NCBI GenBank assembly: GCA_964034945.1
Contig: OZ035960.1
Span: 16,339,403-16,403,402 of the forward strand
DNA from: Chrysopilus asiliformis
Taxonomy: Eukaryota > Arthropoda > Insecta > Diptera > Rhagionidae
Direction: 5' to 3'
DNA length: 64,000 nt
Below, one piece after another: positions 36,901-47,392 of this stretch. The position numbers were made by a program, and so were the translations under genes. Below the pieces are notes generated by a model. The model saw only the letters and a list, made by a program, of their open reading frames with translations, did no database searches and was not told the origin of the DNA. Every line of letters begins with the position of its first letter. Position 1 is the first letter of the stretch.

Positions 36901-39900
36901 TTTCAAAAGTTGCAGTTCGAGTGCCTAACCCTGTAGATCACTAGAACAGGAAATTGCCACTATTATCAAACAAGTGTTGGAAATATACTAAAAAATTATT
37001 TATTGTTTAAGATAAACATAAGAAAAGCTACAATTGTCTAGGGCCAATCGTCAAATACTCTACTTTGGGGCAGACAAAGTTTTTATGAAAAAAATCCATT
37101 CATGTGGGAGAGGGTGGAAGAATAGGTCCGATTGAATTTTGATGTATGGAATGGTTACATAAAATCATACTCTAAATAGATTTCGTCTAAATAAATTTTT
37201 CGATACTAGTTATGTACAATGAGAAAAAAAATATTCCATTTGTATGACGGAGGAGGGAAGGAGTGATCCAATTGAATTTTGATGTATAGATGAGTTGTGT
37301 AGAATCTTATTCTAAACGCATTTTACTTTAATAGATTTTTCAATACGACACACCGTATTTGAGAAACTGGCAAAAAACTATTTTTCATAACACATGCATC
37401 GAAAATATGCCTTTCGATGCCTCCGTAGCGGGTCGAAAGTTGCGTTTTCGGCCCTAGGGACGAAAGTGCGATTAGCAGGCCGAAACTGTGTTTTCGCGAC
37501 GTTTATGAATGAAACTGAACGAGTGAAGTTAGCTATACGAGCGCAGTGTGATTTACAATAGTTGCGCATTGTCGATTTCCATTTTTTGTTATGCTGATTT
37601 TTTATTTCAAAGGAAAGAAATTTAAAAATTAAAATCTGTTTTGACCAACATTTCTTAGTAATAAAACGAATTTATAGAATATAGTTGTTTTGTTTCTTTT
37701 AAAAATTCACTTCTACTGAAATCCCCTTTTGCATTACTCTCCAATACCAAAATCGCGCTTAAATGGCATCTCAAGGCATATTTTCAATGAATTTGTTATG
37801 AAAAATTGTATACGCAACTCGGAGCGGAGTCACCGATTTCACTCGTGTGATATCTGCCTTCGCTTCGCTCGTGCAGCTAACTTCACACTCTTGAAATCGT
37901 TGACTTTCGTCCCTTGTTGCGTAATATACTATTGTTTGCATGAGGAAGGGGGCAAGGAATGGCCCGATTTTTTCCGTTCCAGGAGTTAGACTTGCTTTTT
38001 ACGAGAAACGCATCTGTACCAAAGTTCAAACACCCTGGTGTAGTTCATTTTTGTGTCCGACGATGAAACGATATACGAAATCTGATATACAAATTTTTTA
38101 CAAAAATGTTTATAAACGGAAGTAGCCAACAAGATATTTGAAATATGAGCACGAAAGAAAGATAAACCAATAGAAGTTGTAACGAAAAAAAATTAAGGGT
38201 TGGTAAGTATCCACAATCCATTTTACATGCCTTGAATTTTAAACAAAAACAAACACAATTGCTTACATATATTATGGCAGCGGTGTACCCTATGTGATTT
38301 ATCTAACAACAAATATTATGGAAATTATGAGTATTTTTTAATATTCATTTAATTTATGAAAGACTTGGAAAATTTGAACACAAAGCAATTCAAAGCTAAT
38401 ATATCGAAATGGGATGTAAAGGTGTATTTGTAGCAGTATTTTTCTTTAAATTTTTTGTACAATCCAAGGGTATAGTTAGATCATAGAGAGTATGAAAGTG
38501 TCGAAAAGGTCCTTCTAAACGGTCACTTAATTTAAGGTGTGAAATTTCCTAATGGTTAAAATTCAGTTTTTCTTTTGAATCCTGTTTTGTGAATGAAAAG
38601 TTTAGGGTCGCTCCCTTATGTCTTGTTTGTCCAATAAAAAATTTGTTTACTATCTTTTATTGTTGCGGAAGCTAATATGTGACCCAATAATATTAAAAAC
38701 ACCATTCCATCCGTTAAATATCATTTCATTAACAAATGAAACGGTAATCATAGCTCGTAATTTACATGACATCAGGATACCTTCATTCGTTAATGAGAAG
38801 TCCTGTGAGTATCGAAAATATTGTCGAGAGTGTCTTTATATTGTTAGGAATTTGTAATGGTAGAACATCAATATATGCGCGCAAAACTGTTTTACTACTA
38901 TATATACTTCATTGAGCCTCTAGTATTTGAACGTATAAATGGTTAAGGATTTTCGTTTACAAAGTTAGTTATACGGAAACCTTGACAGAAACAACAAAAA
39001 ATTCAAAAAAAAAAAAACAATTTTAATTTTCCAATATGGTTAGTTGGAAAAAACTTTTACAGCCAACGGATATTTACAGTTCCTTGTGGCCAATTTGGGT
39101 ATTAAATTTTTTATGTGGATTGACTCCGTTTCGAACCGCCAAAAATGCTGGTAGAAAGAAATTGGAAATTTTTAAATGGGGCTACATTGCCACACTTGTT
39201 CATTTGACGGTATTTGGTGTGTCTTTTATTTTATCGTTTATAAACAGTGAAACAATTATTGGGTATTTTTTTAATACAAACTTATCAAAAATTGGCGATA
39301 GTTTGCAATTATTGGTTAGCATTTCCGGAATCACAACAGTGTATGCCAGTTGTCTATTGAAGATGAAACTCGGAATGAGCGCTTTAGATGAATTAGCGAA
39401 TATTGATGTAAAAATGTTAGATTACGGAATTGTAATGGATCATAAGAAAATATTTAGATGTTCCTCCAGATTAACGATTTTACTACTTTTCGTGAATACC
39501 TCATATTTTTTTGCAAATTTAATAATGATTTTTCATTCCGGCATTTATCCGCCAGCAACAGTGTTTTTTTCTTATATTTTACCACATTTGACGGGTGCAC
39601 TTATTGTTGTAACATTTATTTGTTCTGCAAAGTGTTTAACCTATCGTTTCATGGAAATAAATAAGGTAATGCATTTTTTTTTGAAAATATGTAAAAATAT
39701 GTTTAAAAATGTATTTTTAGTGTGAGGTATTTGTAATTACTATCAAATGTGATTAACAATATTTCTAAAAAAAGGTCAAATAAAGGGTCTTTCAATATTT
39801 TCACATAACAATTTTGTATTTTAATAAAAACGCACCCTAAAACTTTTTTTTATGATCTGGCAATGCTAAAACATCACTCAAGGTTTACATTTTTATCATG

Positions 39901-42900
39901 GTGAAGTTCACGAACGAGCAATGCCACACAGCTGATCAAACAATTGATCTATTGAAGAAGAAGTTCGGTAATCGTGTAATCTCGAGAAATGGTCCGGTCG
40001 AATGGCCACCTCGCTCATAACGCCGTTGGATTTTTTTTTATGGGGTTATGTTAAGTCGTTGGTTTATGCCAACAAGCCAACAACGTTAGAGGAGCTCAGG
40101 AACAATATCGAACGAGAAATTGCCAACGTTCCGGCCAATATGTGTGGAAGAGTGGTGGAAAATTGGCTCCAAAGCATCAACCAGCAAACGTGCTCGCAGT
40201 GGCCATATGAACGACATCGAATTTCATACTTAAATGTAACATGTCCACTACACCTGGAATAAATTTCAGCCCGATATCTAAATTATTCTGTGTTTTATTT
40301 AAATGCAAAATTGTTATGTCCTTATTGAAAGACCCGATATATGTAACAAAACACAAACTTTGCAACAAAAAAAAATCATAATTTCTTTTTGTTCAAAAAA
40401 ATCTATGGGTATAATATTGTACCATGTAAAATTTTCCTCGATATTTTATAAAAACAGATCTCGTGTTTTTTTTTCAACTTTTAATTACAATTTCTTTTTA
40501 TTATATAGAGAACTCCAAATCAATTTTAAAAAAATAACACAACAAAAGTTTTTTTTTGTAAATAAATTGATTTATATATTTAAGTCCAATTAACTTTTTA
40601 GGTCTTTCGCATTTTAATTATAAGACCAGTAACAATAAGAACATTAATTTAGACACGACTACATCGTTGGCATTGAATTTTTTAACAAAAATATAGTTTC
40701 TTAAACAACATTTTGTGAAAAAGATTCACTCCGATAATTCAATATACCGACCCACAAACCCTCAGATTGTTTATGAGAATTTAATTAATGAAAAGTCCTG
40801 CCCTGGCCATATTGGAAATGGGAATGTAATTATCATAAATTTGTAATGTTCTTTTATATACACTAGCATTTTACCTGTTAAGTTAACAAATCTATAAAGT
40901 TAAGGATATAAAATGCAGGGACATCCCTATCTAAACATTAGTTTGATTAAAGCCTGTGAACAGATAACAATATTCCGAAATAAACTAACGGGACGAAATG
41001 GTTTGGTGCGGAAAACTTTTGCAGCCAAAGGATATTTACGGATCACTTTGGCCACTTTGGATAGTGACTTTATTGTCCGGTCTTACTCCATTTCGAACAA
41101 AGGATGCTTCGAAAGAGAAATCCTTGCGAATCGTAAAATGGGGCTATATTCCAACCGTTATATTTGTTCTAGCATTTGGCGCTTCTTTCACTTATTCCCT
41201 TATTAATCGTGACCGCGTGATTGGATTTTTGCTTACAACAGACGTATCAAAAATGGCTGACTCTTTACAATTATCTGTTGGCATTTGCACAATTTTATCC
41301 ATGTATGGTAATTGCTTATGGAAAATGAAACTTTGCATGGATGCCATAGATTTACTGGCCAAAGTTGATGTAAAAATGGTAAATCTAGGAATGCCACCTG
41401 ATCAGATGAGAGTCTTTAAATATTGTTATCGAGTTGTTGCGTTATTGTTTATTATTAACTCATTATGTTTGGGAATGAGTACAACAATGATTTTTGGTAC
41501 CGACGTTTTATTTCAAATTGCTGTCCTTATATCTTTCGTTTTACCATATTTCACAATAGGAATCCTAATTGCTACATTTATATGTGCTACAAAATTACTT
41601 ACATGTCGTTTTACCGAAGTAAAAAAGGTAATCTTTGATAAATAACTGATTTTTTTTAAACAAATGTGAATGAACTATAAAAAAAATATTTTACGGTTGA
41701 AAAAAGTATGTTTCAATCGTTGGTGTAATTAAAAAATCCTTTCAAAAAAATTTTCTAATTGTTTACATTTGAATTTAATTTAATTGTATTGTTCATGTGA
41801 AATGTGATACTTATCAAAAGTATTCAAATGCTATCTATAGCCCGAAAATTATCAAAATTAATAATATTAAAAATCCAAATTCAGATTTTGCGATTTTATA
41901 AATTTAAAAAATTGAAATACAACATTATATCGGGTCTTTCAACAAGGACATAACAATTTTGTATTTAAATAAAACACAGAATAATTTAGATATCGGACTG
42001 AAATTTATTCTAGGTGTAGTGAGTGTTACATTTAAGTATGACATGTTACATTTAAGTATGAAATTTGATGTCGTTCATATGGCCACCGTGAGCACGTTTG
42101 CTGATTGATTCTTTGGAGCCAATTTTCCACCACTCTTCCACATATCGCACATGGTCCCGTAGACTGTAGTATCTCAAAATCGGCCATTTTGAGAAAAACG
42201 CATTCAAAGTTTTCATTTCAAAATAATTGTTTATGAATAATTGTTTTTTCTGTTGTCTGTACAGTAATATTTCAATTTATTACTCTTTTGATAATAATTT
42301 ACAGATCATTTGCTTCATTTTTTTTTTTTTTTTTGCAATAATAAAAGATAGAGATAGGTTTGTTTTCCACAAAATCAATTTAAATTTTAAAAAATGGAAA
42401 TTTAAAAAACCAAAAAAAAATAAATTTTAGGACTACGTTTACATTTAAATTTGTTTTTCATTTGATTCAGTCAATTTTCCTTTACATAATGGAATAATTA
42501 CTCAAAAACACATTTTTTTGAGATACTACAGTCTACGGGACCATGTGCGATATATCGGCCGGAACGTTGGCAATTTCGCGTTCGATATTGTTCCTGAGCT
42601 CCTCTAACGTTGTTGGCATAAACCAACGACTTAACATAACCACATAAAAACAAATCCAACGGCGTTAAATCGCATGAGCGAGGTGGCCATTCGACCGGAC
42701 CATTTCTTGAGATTACACGATTACCGAACTTCTCCTTCAATAGATCAATTGTTTGACCAGCTGTGTGGCGTTGCTCGTTCGTGAACTTCACCATGATAAA
42801 AATGTAAACCTTGACTGACGTTTTAGCATTGCCAGATCATAAAAAAAGTTTTAGGGTGCTTTTTTATTCAAATACAAAATTGTTATGTCCTTGTTGAAAG

Positions 42901-44462
42901 ACCCTTTACTTAGGATAACGTGATTATCCTTTTTCTACAACTTTCCGGAAAATAAATCTCATCTTGCGATTTTTGGGGTCGCTGAATCCGATTCTGCCAT
43001 TAAGAAATCCTTAAGGATAAGAAAGGGCACTGCAAGGATAACGTGGTTATTATTTCCTCAAATTTTCTGGAAAAAATCCAATCTTGGGGTTTTTGGGGTC
43101 GGTGAATCCGATTCTGACATTAAGAAGTCTGTAAGGATAAGGGAAGGCCATGCTAGGATAATGTGATTATCCTTTTCATTTTGGATTTTTACTCATAGTA
43201 ATCAATCACGAAAATGACTAAAAAAGATAAAATAAAGGAAAACAAAATTTTTTTTTGAGCAAATAAAAGCGAGATAAGGGCATAAAAAATAAAAGCAATA
43301 TTTATAAGAACTTTATAGAAATAAAACCAATTGGTTTAGTTTAAAATCTTTTTTTAAATGTTCAACAATTGTATTTTAATATATAATATTAAAATAATAA
43401 AAATATATATTATAAAAACAAATAAATCTCATAAAAATATATAAAACAAAAATGGTTTTTGATACCAACGTTCTTTTGAAAAATTGGGTTTTTTTAAAAT
43501 TATTAAAGAAATATTTTGTTAATCTCTAAAATTATAACAAGATGTAATCTAATTAATAAAAAACCACATTTTTTTATATTTCAGGTATTGCTAAAAATGT
43601 ACGATGGTATGATTGACAGAAATTTTTTGAAAATGAAATCAATGAAAGCTGGCGGTCGTTCCTTGCAATTAAATCGCGTACAAACGTTTTCCGTACATGC
43701 CGTTGTACAACATAATCCGCAAAATTTAATTATCGAGATTACTAAGATTCATGGATCATTGTGTGATGTTTGTTCAATGATTAATAAGTATTTTTCTAAT
43801 CAATTGCTGACAATAATTTCCGTATCATTTTTAATAATTTTATTCAATGCATATTATATATTGGTGTTTGTATTCGGAAAAGGAACAATGTCTGAAATTT
43901 ATTTTGAAAAGAATAAATTCCTTGCATTCTTTTCAAGCCAATTGATTTTATATGCTATAGCAGCTTGTTTAATTGTGGAGGGTAGCAGTGAAACAATGAA
44001 TGAGGTATCTTTTGATTTATTTTCTTTTTATAAAAAAAAAATATAGATTTGCTTGTTTTCTAAATTTTAGATTAAAATTCAAGTCTTTTTTTTCAGAATT
44101 CTGTTCGTTTCAAACAATTTTTTTTACTTTTTTTCAGAGTCGAGCTGCTGCAGTGTACGTGCATAATTTAATTAATATTACTCCCGAAAATGAATTAAGA
44201 GAAAGGCTTGTACTATTTTCAATCCAGTTAATTCACAGAAAAGTAAAATTCATGGCTGGTGAAATGCTGCCCTTAGATAGAACTCTTCTATTTACGGTAC
44301 GAAAGTTAAAAACAAAGAAAAAAGTTCCGTCAATACTTGTTTATATTTTTGTTAAAAAAAATATTTCTAATTGAATTGCATGTTTTTCAGATGATTGGAG
44401 GGGCGACAACGTATTTAGTTATTTTGATTCAATTCACAGCATCAGATGCGCAGAAAAACTAG
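33292..44462 (+). CDS. Gr28: Gr28-like gustatory receptor locus, three alternative first exons
   Basis: Plus-strand mirror of the locus at 22926-30913. First exons D 33292-33921, E 39036-39665 and F 40998-41627 are each exactly 210 codons and begin MV-W-KLL/F-PTDIY-SLWP or a close variant. All end AAG|GTAAT in phase 0. The shared exons are 43585-44004 (140 codons, TM5-6), 44138-44296 (53 codons) and 44391-44462 (TM7, TTYLVILIQF, TAG). Predicted proteins are 426 residues each. AATAAA lies at 44526, 64 bp after the stop. First exons encode TM1-4, so isoforms would differ in the N-terminal half only, as known for Drosophila Gr28b. Introns between the first exons are filled with transposon remnants. 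A shared 3' end is inferred from the absence of other 3' exons. Confidence 0.87.
33955..34186. mobile_element. piggyBac-type MITE
   Basis: TTAA at 33951-33954 and 34187-34190. Ends CCCTTTGTTGACCG and inverted CCCTTTGTGGACCA. CCC...GGG ends with a TTAA duplication are characteristic of piggyBac. Size 232 bp, 34 bp after the donor of first exon D. Confidence 0.75.
34840..35200. other. Worn INE-like fragment
   Basis: Words such as ACATAACTTTGTCATACATC and AAATCCAGTTGGAGTC match the tail half of old INE-like copies (compare 37140-37340 and 48910-49030). Borders and full orientation cannot be drawn. Confidence 0.35.
35340..36935 (+). mobile_element. Tc1/mariner-superfamily DD37D (maT-like) remnant
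   Basis: Transposase remains run from ATG 35406 to TGA 36842. The N-terminal helix-turn-helix part (MEFKRNSVIALFLAGKSQCE), FSDEKNF, WTFQQDSAPSH and SPDANPMDFSIWSIL are seen. I count 37 residues between the second and third catalytic Asp, as in maT elements. A frame break near 35712 and a MITE at 36214-36661 inactivate it; the C-terminus resumes at about 36670 and ends in KAKGGHIEPK. Outer TIRs were not located. Confidence 0.75.
36214..36661. mobile_element. MITE nested in the maT-like transposase
   Basis: 35-bp TIRs starting TCCATTACCATGACTTC, followed on the left by GGCAACTGCAAAAAAATA and in the inverted right copy by TGTAACTGCAAAAAAATG. It splits the transposase between SIWSIL and the C-terminal part. 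Size 448 bp, no coding capacity. Confidence 0.75.
36975..38110. other. Worn INE-like fragments, no gene
   Basis: Scattered matches to the old INE-like family: GGCAGACAAAGTTTTTATG, AATTTTGATGTATGGAATGG, CACACCGTATTTGAG and TTACGAGAAACGCATCTG. Order and orientation are disrupted, so no single element is drawn. No host gene is seen. Confidence 0.35.
38111..39035. other. Upstream region of first exon E
   Basis: AT-rich, no repeat recognised and no coding signal. It ends with the putative TATA box at 38934 and the 5' untranslated stretch of first exon E. Confidence 0.4.
38934..38940 (+). promoter_or_regulatory. Putative TATA box for first exon E
   Basis: TATAAAT, 102 bp before the ATG at 39036. 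Confidence 0.4.
39036..39665 (+). CDS. Gr28-like alternative first exon E
   Basis: 210 codons from MVSWKKLLQPTDIYSSLWP to AAG|GTAATG. It has the CGLTPFRTA stretch and four hydrophobic segments (about residues 49-67, 84-105, 146-168 and 174-200). The ATG is the first in frame after the TATA box. Confidence 0.88.
39785..40335 (+). mobile_element. Internally deleted IS630/Tc1-mariner-type element
   Basis: TIRs GGGTCTTTCAATATTTTCAC and inverted GGGTCTTTCAATAAGGACAT continue with ATAACAATTTTG. The transposase start MVKFTNEQ is joined after about 27 residues to RNGPVEWPPRS, then LDFFLWGYVKSLVYANKPTT and the C-terminus, showing an internal deletion of the catalytic core. The copy at 41932-42904 has the same junction. 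Confidence 0.75.
40907..40913 (+). promoter_or_regulatory. Putative TATA box for first exon F
   Basis: TATAAAA, 91 bp before the ATG at 40998. Confidence 0.42.
40998..41627 (+). CDS. Gr28-like alternative first exon F
   Basis: 210 codons from MVWCGKLLQPKDIYGSLWP to AAG|GTAATC. It has SGLTPFRTKD and four hydrophobic segments. This is the first exon nearest the shared 3' exons, 1.96 kb from exon 2, with a transposon filling much of that intron. Confidence 0.88.
41932..42904 (-). mobile_element. Internally deleted IS630/Tc1-mariner-type element, inverted copy
   Basis: Same family and same deletion junction as 39785-40335 but on the minus strand. The transposase start MVKFTNEQRHTAGQTIDLLK is near 42794, and ends are GGGTCTTTCAACAAGG-type on both sides. 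It carries a 406-bp nested MITE; without that its size (about 567 bp) matches the other copy. Confidence 0.75.
42145..42550. mobile_element. MITE with about 36-bp exact TIRs, nested
   Basis: Left TCGCACATGGTCCCGTAGAC continuing to GTAGTATCTCAAAA, and the exact reverse complement on the right. TA lies on both sides. Inserted inside the deleted transposon at 41932-42904, whose sequence resumes on both sides. Confidence 0.8.
42905..43175. repeat. Two tandem copies of a Helitron-derived unit
   Basis: A unit of about 120 bp with GGATAACGTG, TTTTTGGGGTCG and GAATCCGATTCTG occurs twice. The same words build the interior of the Helitrons at 8439-9056, 20649-21099 and 51439-52682. No terminal TC or CTAG is seen, so this is a fragment. 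Confidence 0.55.
43585..44004 (+). CDS. Shared exon 2 of plus Gr28-like locus
   Basis: 140 codons between the acceptor ATATTTCAG and donor GAG|GTATCT. It starts VLLKMYDGM, includes KIHGSLCDVCSMINKYFSNQ and two hydrophobic helices (TM5-6), and ends EGSSETMNE. Confidence 0.9.
44138..44296 (+). CDS. Shared exon 3 of plus Gr28-like locus
   Basis: 53 codons, phase 0, acceptor TTTTTTCAG, donor ACG|GTACGA. It encodes SRAAAVYVHNLIN, LFSIQLIHRKV and MLPLDRTLLFT. Same length and splice phases as the minus-locus exon 23037-23195. Confidence 0.9.
44391..44462 (+). CDS. Shared terminal exon (TM7) of plus Gr28-like locus
   Basis: Encodes MIGGATTYLVILIQFTASD and five more codons including TAG. It holds the Gr signature TYLVILIQF. 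It extends six residues further than the minus-locus counterpart. Confidence 0.9.
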   Translation: MIGGATTYLVILIQFTASDAQKN

Positions 44463-44582
44463 AAAAAAAAAATTAAAAATAGTTTTAAAGTTATAATTTA
44501 TCATAAACTAAATTATATTTGTATTAATAAAAAATTGTTTAGTAAAAGCGATTTATTTATTTATTCATTTTTACAAAACATT

Positions 44583-44912
44583 TTAGATTTTTATAAGTAA
44601 ACAAGAATAAACAAGCGAAAAAGAAATTAATGCCAAATAAACAAGAACAAGTATTCGATTAGTATTTACTTTTTGTCTCAATAATTTTTGAGGTTTATTA
44701 TGTACCGGTTTCAAGAGAATCGCAAATTCGGGACCCGAGTTCAAATAACTGTGGAAATGTTTAATGAAATTATTAAATTCCCTGTTCAATTTAATCCAAC
44801 TAGTTGCAAAATAATGAAAAATAACGGAAAAAAAATCAAATTGCGATACGACATCTGTCTTTGGCGCCTCTATGTGACATGGCTCAAACCAAAAACAAAG
44901 TAAAGTTGGGAA
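44583..44912 (-). CDS. Possible small tail-anchored membrane protein, unrecognised
   Basis: A minus-strand frame of about 110 codons with no in-frame ATG, so a real gene would need an upstream exon or a non-ATG start. Its end is a hydrophobic helix (NRILVLVYLALISFSLVYSC) followed by LLIKI and the stop, preceded by a basic, polar stretch (HNKPQKLLRQKVNT). Three overlapping AATAAA words follow the stop within about 30 bp on the same strand. It is divergent from the ZRSR2-type gene (68 bp apart) and convergent with the Gr28-like locus. I do not recognise the family; chance is possible. Confidence 0.3.
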   Translation of the reverse strand, partial: FPTLLCFWFEPCHIEAPKTDVVSQFDFFSVIFHYFATSWIKLNREFNNFIKHFHSYLNSGPEFAILLKPVHNKPQKLLRQKVNTNRILVLVYLALISFSLVYSCLLIKI

Positions 44913-44980
44913 CACAACTCGCTGTTACCGCTGCGGTGGTCGTTTTCACAAGTAGTTGACGTCTACATCTTGAAATCTCG

Positions 44981-46897
44981 ATGGCAGCCACAGAAAAACA
45001 AATAACGAGTTTGGGGTAATTTTACAGATAAATATTAACATTTTTAGCTAAAAACCACTGCTCTTTATAGAAAAGGCCGTAAAGAATGGAGGCGAGAGGT
45101 AAAAAAATTACGGCGTCAAAGATTTCGTCGTACAAAAGCAAGAGAACGGGATCAACTTTTGGCGGAAGGTAAATCGAAGCAACTTTTTAAATCTAGTGAA
45201 AATTAGAAAACATTTTGTACTCTCAGACGAGAAAAAGAGGCTGGAAGACCCAGAATATAGATCTTGGTGCGAGAAACAGGAAGAACTTGAACTTTTTTGC
45301 CAGAAACAAGAAGAGGAAATTCGCCAAGAAAACGAGGAAAAATGGCTGAGACAGGAACTGCTGGCGCAGAAAGTATTCCGGGAGACACAGCGGCGTCAAG
45401 AAAAGGTCCAACAAGCTGAGAAAGAAAAACGATTAAAGATCCAGAAGGAGTTCGAGGAATTTCAATTAGAGCAAAAACGTCTCGCAGAGGAGCAGAAACG
45501 CTTGGCGGAAGAGAAACAAAGACGTCTTGAAAGACTAATGGAGAAAGTTCAGGACTACGTTCAGGGATTGATTGATTTACCAGCAGAGTTGCTAGAAACC
45601 GCTGATACAAACCCTGGGAAGTTGCCTTGTCCGTTTTTTATAAAGACTGGAACTTGTCGCTTTGGAGATAAATGCAATCAAAATCACAGTCGACCAGGAA
45701 TCAGTCGAATTATCCTCTTTCGGCATTTTTTCTCCCACATCTGCCTAGAACAGAGTAAGAACACGGAATACGGAAATGACCTTGCCTTGGAATTTAGCGA
45801 ATCAGAGATGAACAGCGAATATAGAAACTTTTTCGAGGATGTGGTGCCAGAAATGGAAAAATTTGGGAAGCTGGTCAACTTTCGGACGTGCAGAAACTAT
45901 GAGCCACATGTGCGGGGAAATGTATACGTTGAGTTTAGTGAAGAACGGTAGATTTTTAACTTTTTTCATATATTTTTTTAAACACATTTACATATATTTA
46001 CATTAAGGGATGCCCTACGCGCATATCAAAATCTTCAGGGACGCTACTATGCTAGGAAACGAATTAACGCTGAATTTTGTGCAATTCAATCGTGGAAATC
46101 AGCTATTTGTGGTATGTATGGCGTAAAGCCATTCATAGTCGTTGTCAGCGTATTGCCTATGAATCAAAACCACATCAAAACTTCCGTATCCTTTTGCAAA
46201 GCAAATATTTAAAGCATTTATCAACAGTGTAATGTAAAATTACCACTGTTGCTGCCAAATACGAAAAAAAAAAAATTTCTAATCGTAATTTAAAAAATAA
46301 TTTTCCTTGACGTATAGGTCTATCATTAAGTAAACGATGTCCAAAAGGCAAAAATTGTAATTTCTTGCATATTTTCAATAATCCAAAGAATCGTTATAAT
46401 TGCAAAGTTACCGATCACTTGCAGGATTCAGTTCGAAGTAGAAATAGTATTGGATCGGTGAGAGGAAATTGTGATGATCAGGGGTAATATACTTACTATA
46501 AATCGTTTTTGTAGTTTTGTTAAAAATTATCATTTTATTTTAAAGTTGGAATGAAGGTGATTATGGCAGGACTAAACGAAATTGGCGTTGGTCTGAAACT
46601 CCTGAGCGCAGCAAAACACCGAAGAATCGATCAAGGGCGTCGAGTAAAGAATCTTCAAGACGGAGGCGTAGTAATTCACGTGAAAGTCGCCGGAGCAATG
46701 CGAGCATTCCCAGTTCTCATCGAAAAAGGAGTCGTTCGAGAAGTCAATCAAATAGTTCTAGACATAGTAGAGACACGTGCAGACGAAATGGTAAATCTAA
46801 GAGTCGGTCTACAGAGAAAAAGTCGAAAAGGCACAGGAAAAGCAAAAGATCGAAAACGCATAAGCGACGATCGAAAAGTAAAGAGAGGGTAGACTGA
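44981..46897 (+). CDS. ZRSR2: U2AF35-related splicing factor (ZRSR2/Urp type)
   Basis: Spliceosomal factor of the ZRSR family, known to act in 3' splice-site recognition, especially of U12-type introns. Six exons join in frame to 491 residues: 44981-45015, 45071-45168, 45227-45947, 46008-46111, 46318-46483, 46546-46897. Seen in order: a basic N-terminus (GRKEWRREVKKLRRQRF); a long charged helix rich in K, E, R and Q (about 50-155); CCCH zinc finger 1 (C-x8-C-x5-C-x3-H, PCPFFIKTG, about 178-198); a UHM/RRM (FFEDVVPEMEKFGKL, HVRGNVYVEF, GRYYARKRI); zinc finger 2 (C-x7-C-x5-C-x3-H, CPKGKNCNFLH) split by intron 4; and an RS domain (RKRSRSRSQSNSSRHSR, about 385-490). The ATG gives MAATEKQ and the first intron is only 55 bp. 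AATAAA lies at 46947. Order and motifs match human ZRSR2 well. Confidence 0.92.
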
Positions 46898-47000
46898 TTG
46901 TAAACTGTATTGTTTTATTGAAGGGGACAAAATTTTATTTTTAAACAATAAATATTTTCTAAAACAAATTCGTTTTTATATTCTATATGAGAATCATTGA

Positions 47001-47187
47001 CAGTCGAACCTGAATAAGTGGGGTCTCACGATATTGACACACGGACCCGAGATTTCTTACTTATCCCAAGTTTTCACTCCTTTTCAAGATTCCTTAAATA
47101 CCCCAAGTTTTCACTTCTTTTGAAAAACGCTCGAACCGAACAATCCATCCCAGTTATAGAAGTTTGCCACTTATCCAGGTTCGACTG
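47001..47187. mobile_element. pogo/Tigger-like MITE
   Basis: TIRs CAGTCGAACCTGAATAAGTG and inverted CAGTCGAACCTGGATAAGTG. TA follows on the right (GA on the left, one change). CAG-initial TIRs with a TA target are typical of pogo-like elements. 187 bp, no coding capacity, 100 bp after the ZRSR2-type gene. Confidence 0.65.
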
Positions 47188-47392
47188 TAGTACTATATTA
47201 TATAGAACCAGTCGTTTGGTATGACAAAAGATTTCGATTTCCATCCGTTAGTGAACACCATAACTTTCGAACGGATTGGGCTAGAGATTTGAAATTCCAT
47301 TTCTCGAAAACAAGCCCAAATTCTTGAACAGACAAAATTGGGCAATTTTTTGCGGTTTTCTCGAAAACGGTGAGTCGTATCGAAAAATCGAT

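Noticed and set aside
40002..40262. Frame with LDFFLWGYVKSLVYANKPTT considered as a functional transposase
   Set aside because: The catalytic core is deleted and the frame is broken near 40018; it is a remnant.
45203..45610. Minus frame of 135 codons opposite the splicing-factor gene
   Set aside because: Shadow of the K/E/Q-rich helix on the plus strand; no family features of its own.
46551..46892. Plus frame of 113 codons over the end of the splicing-factor gene
   Set aside because: It is the wrong frame. The spliced frame of the last exon encodes the RS domain and ends at 46895-46897.
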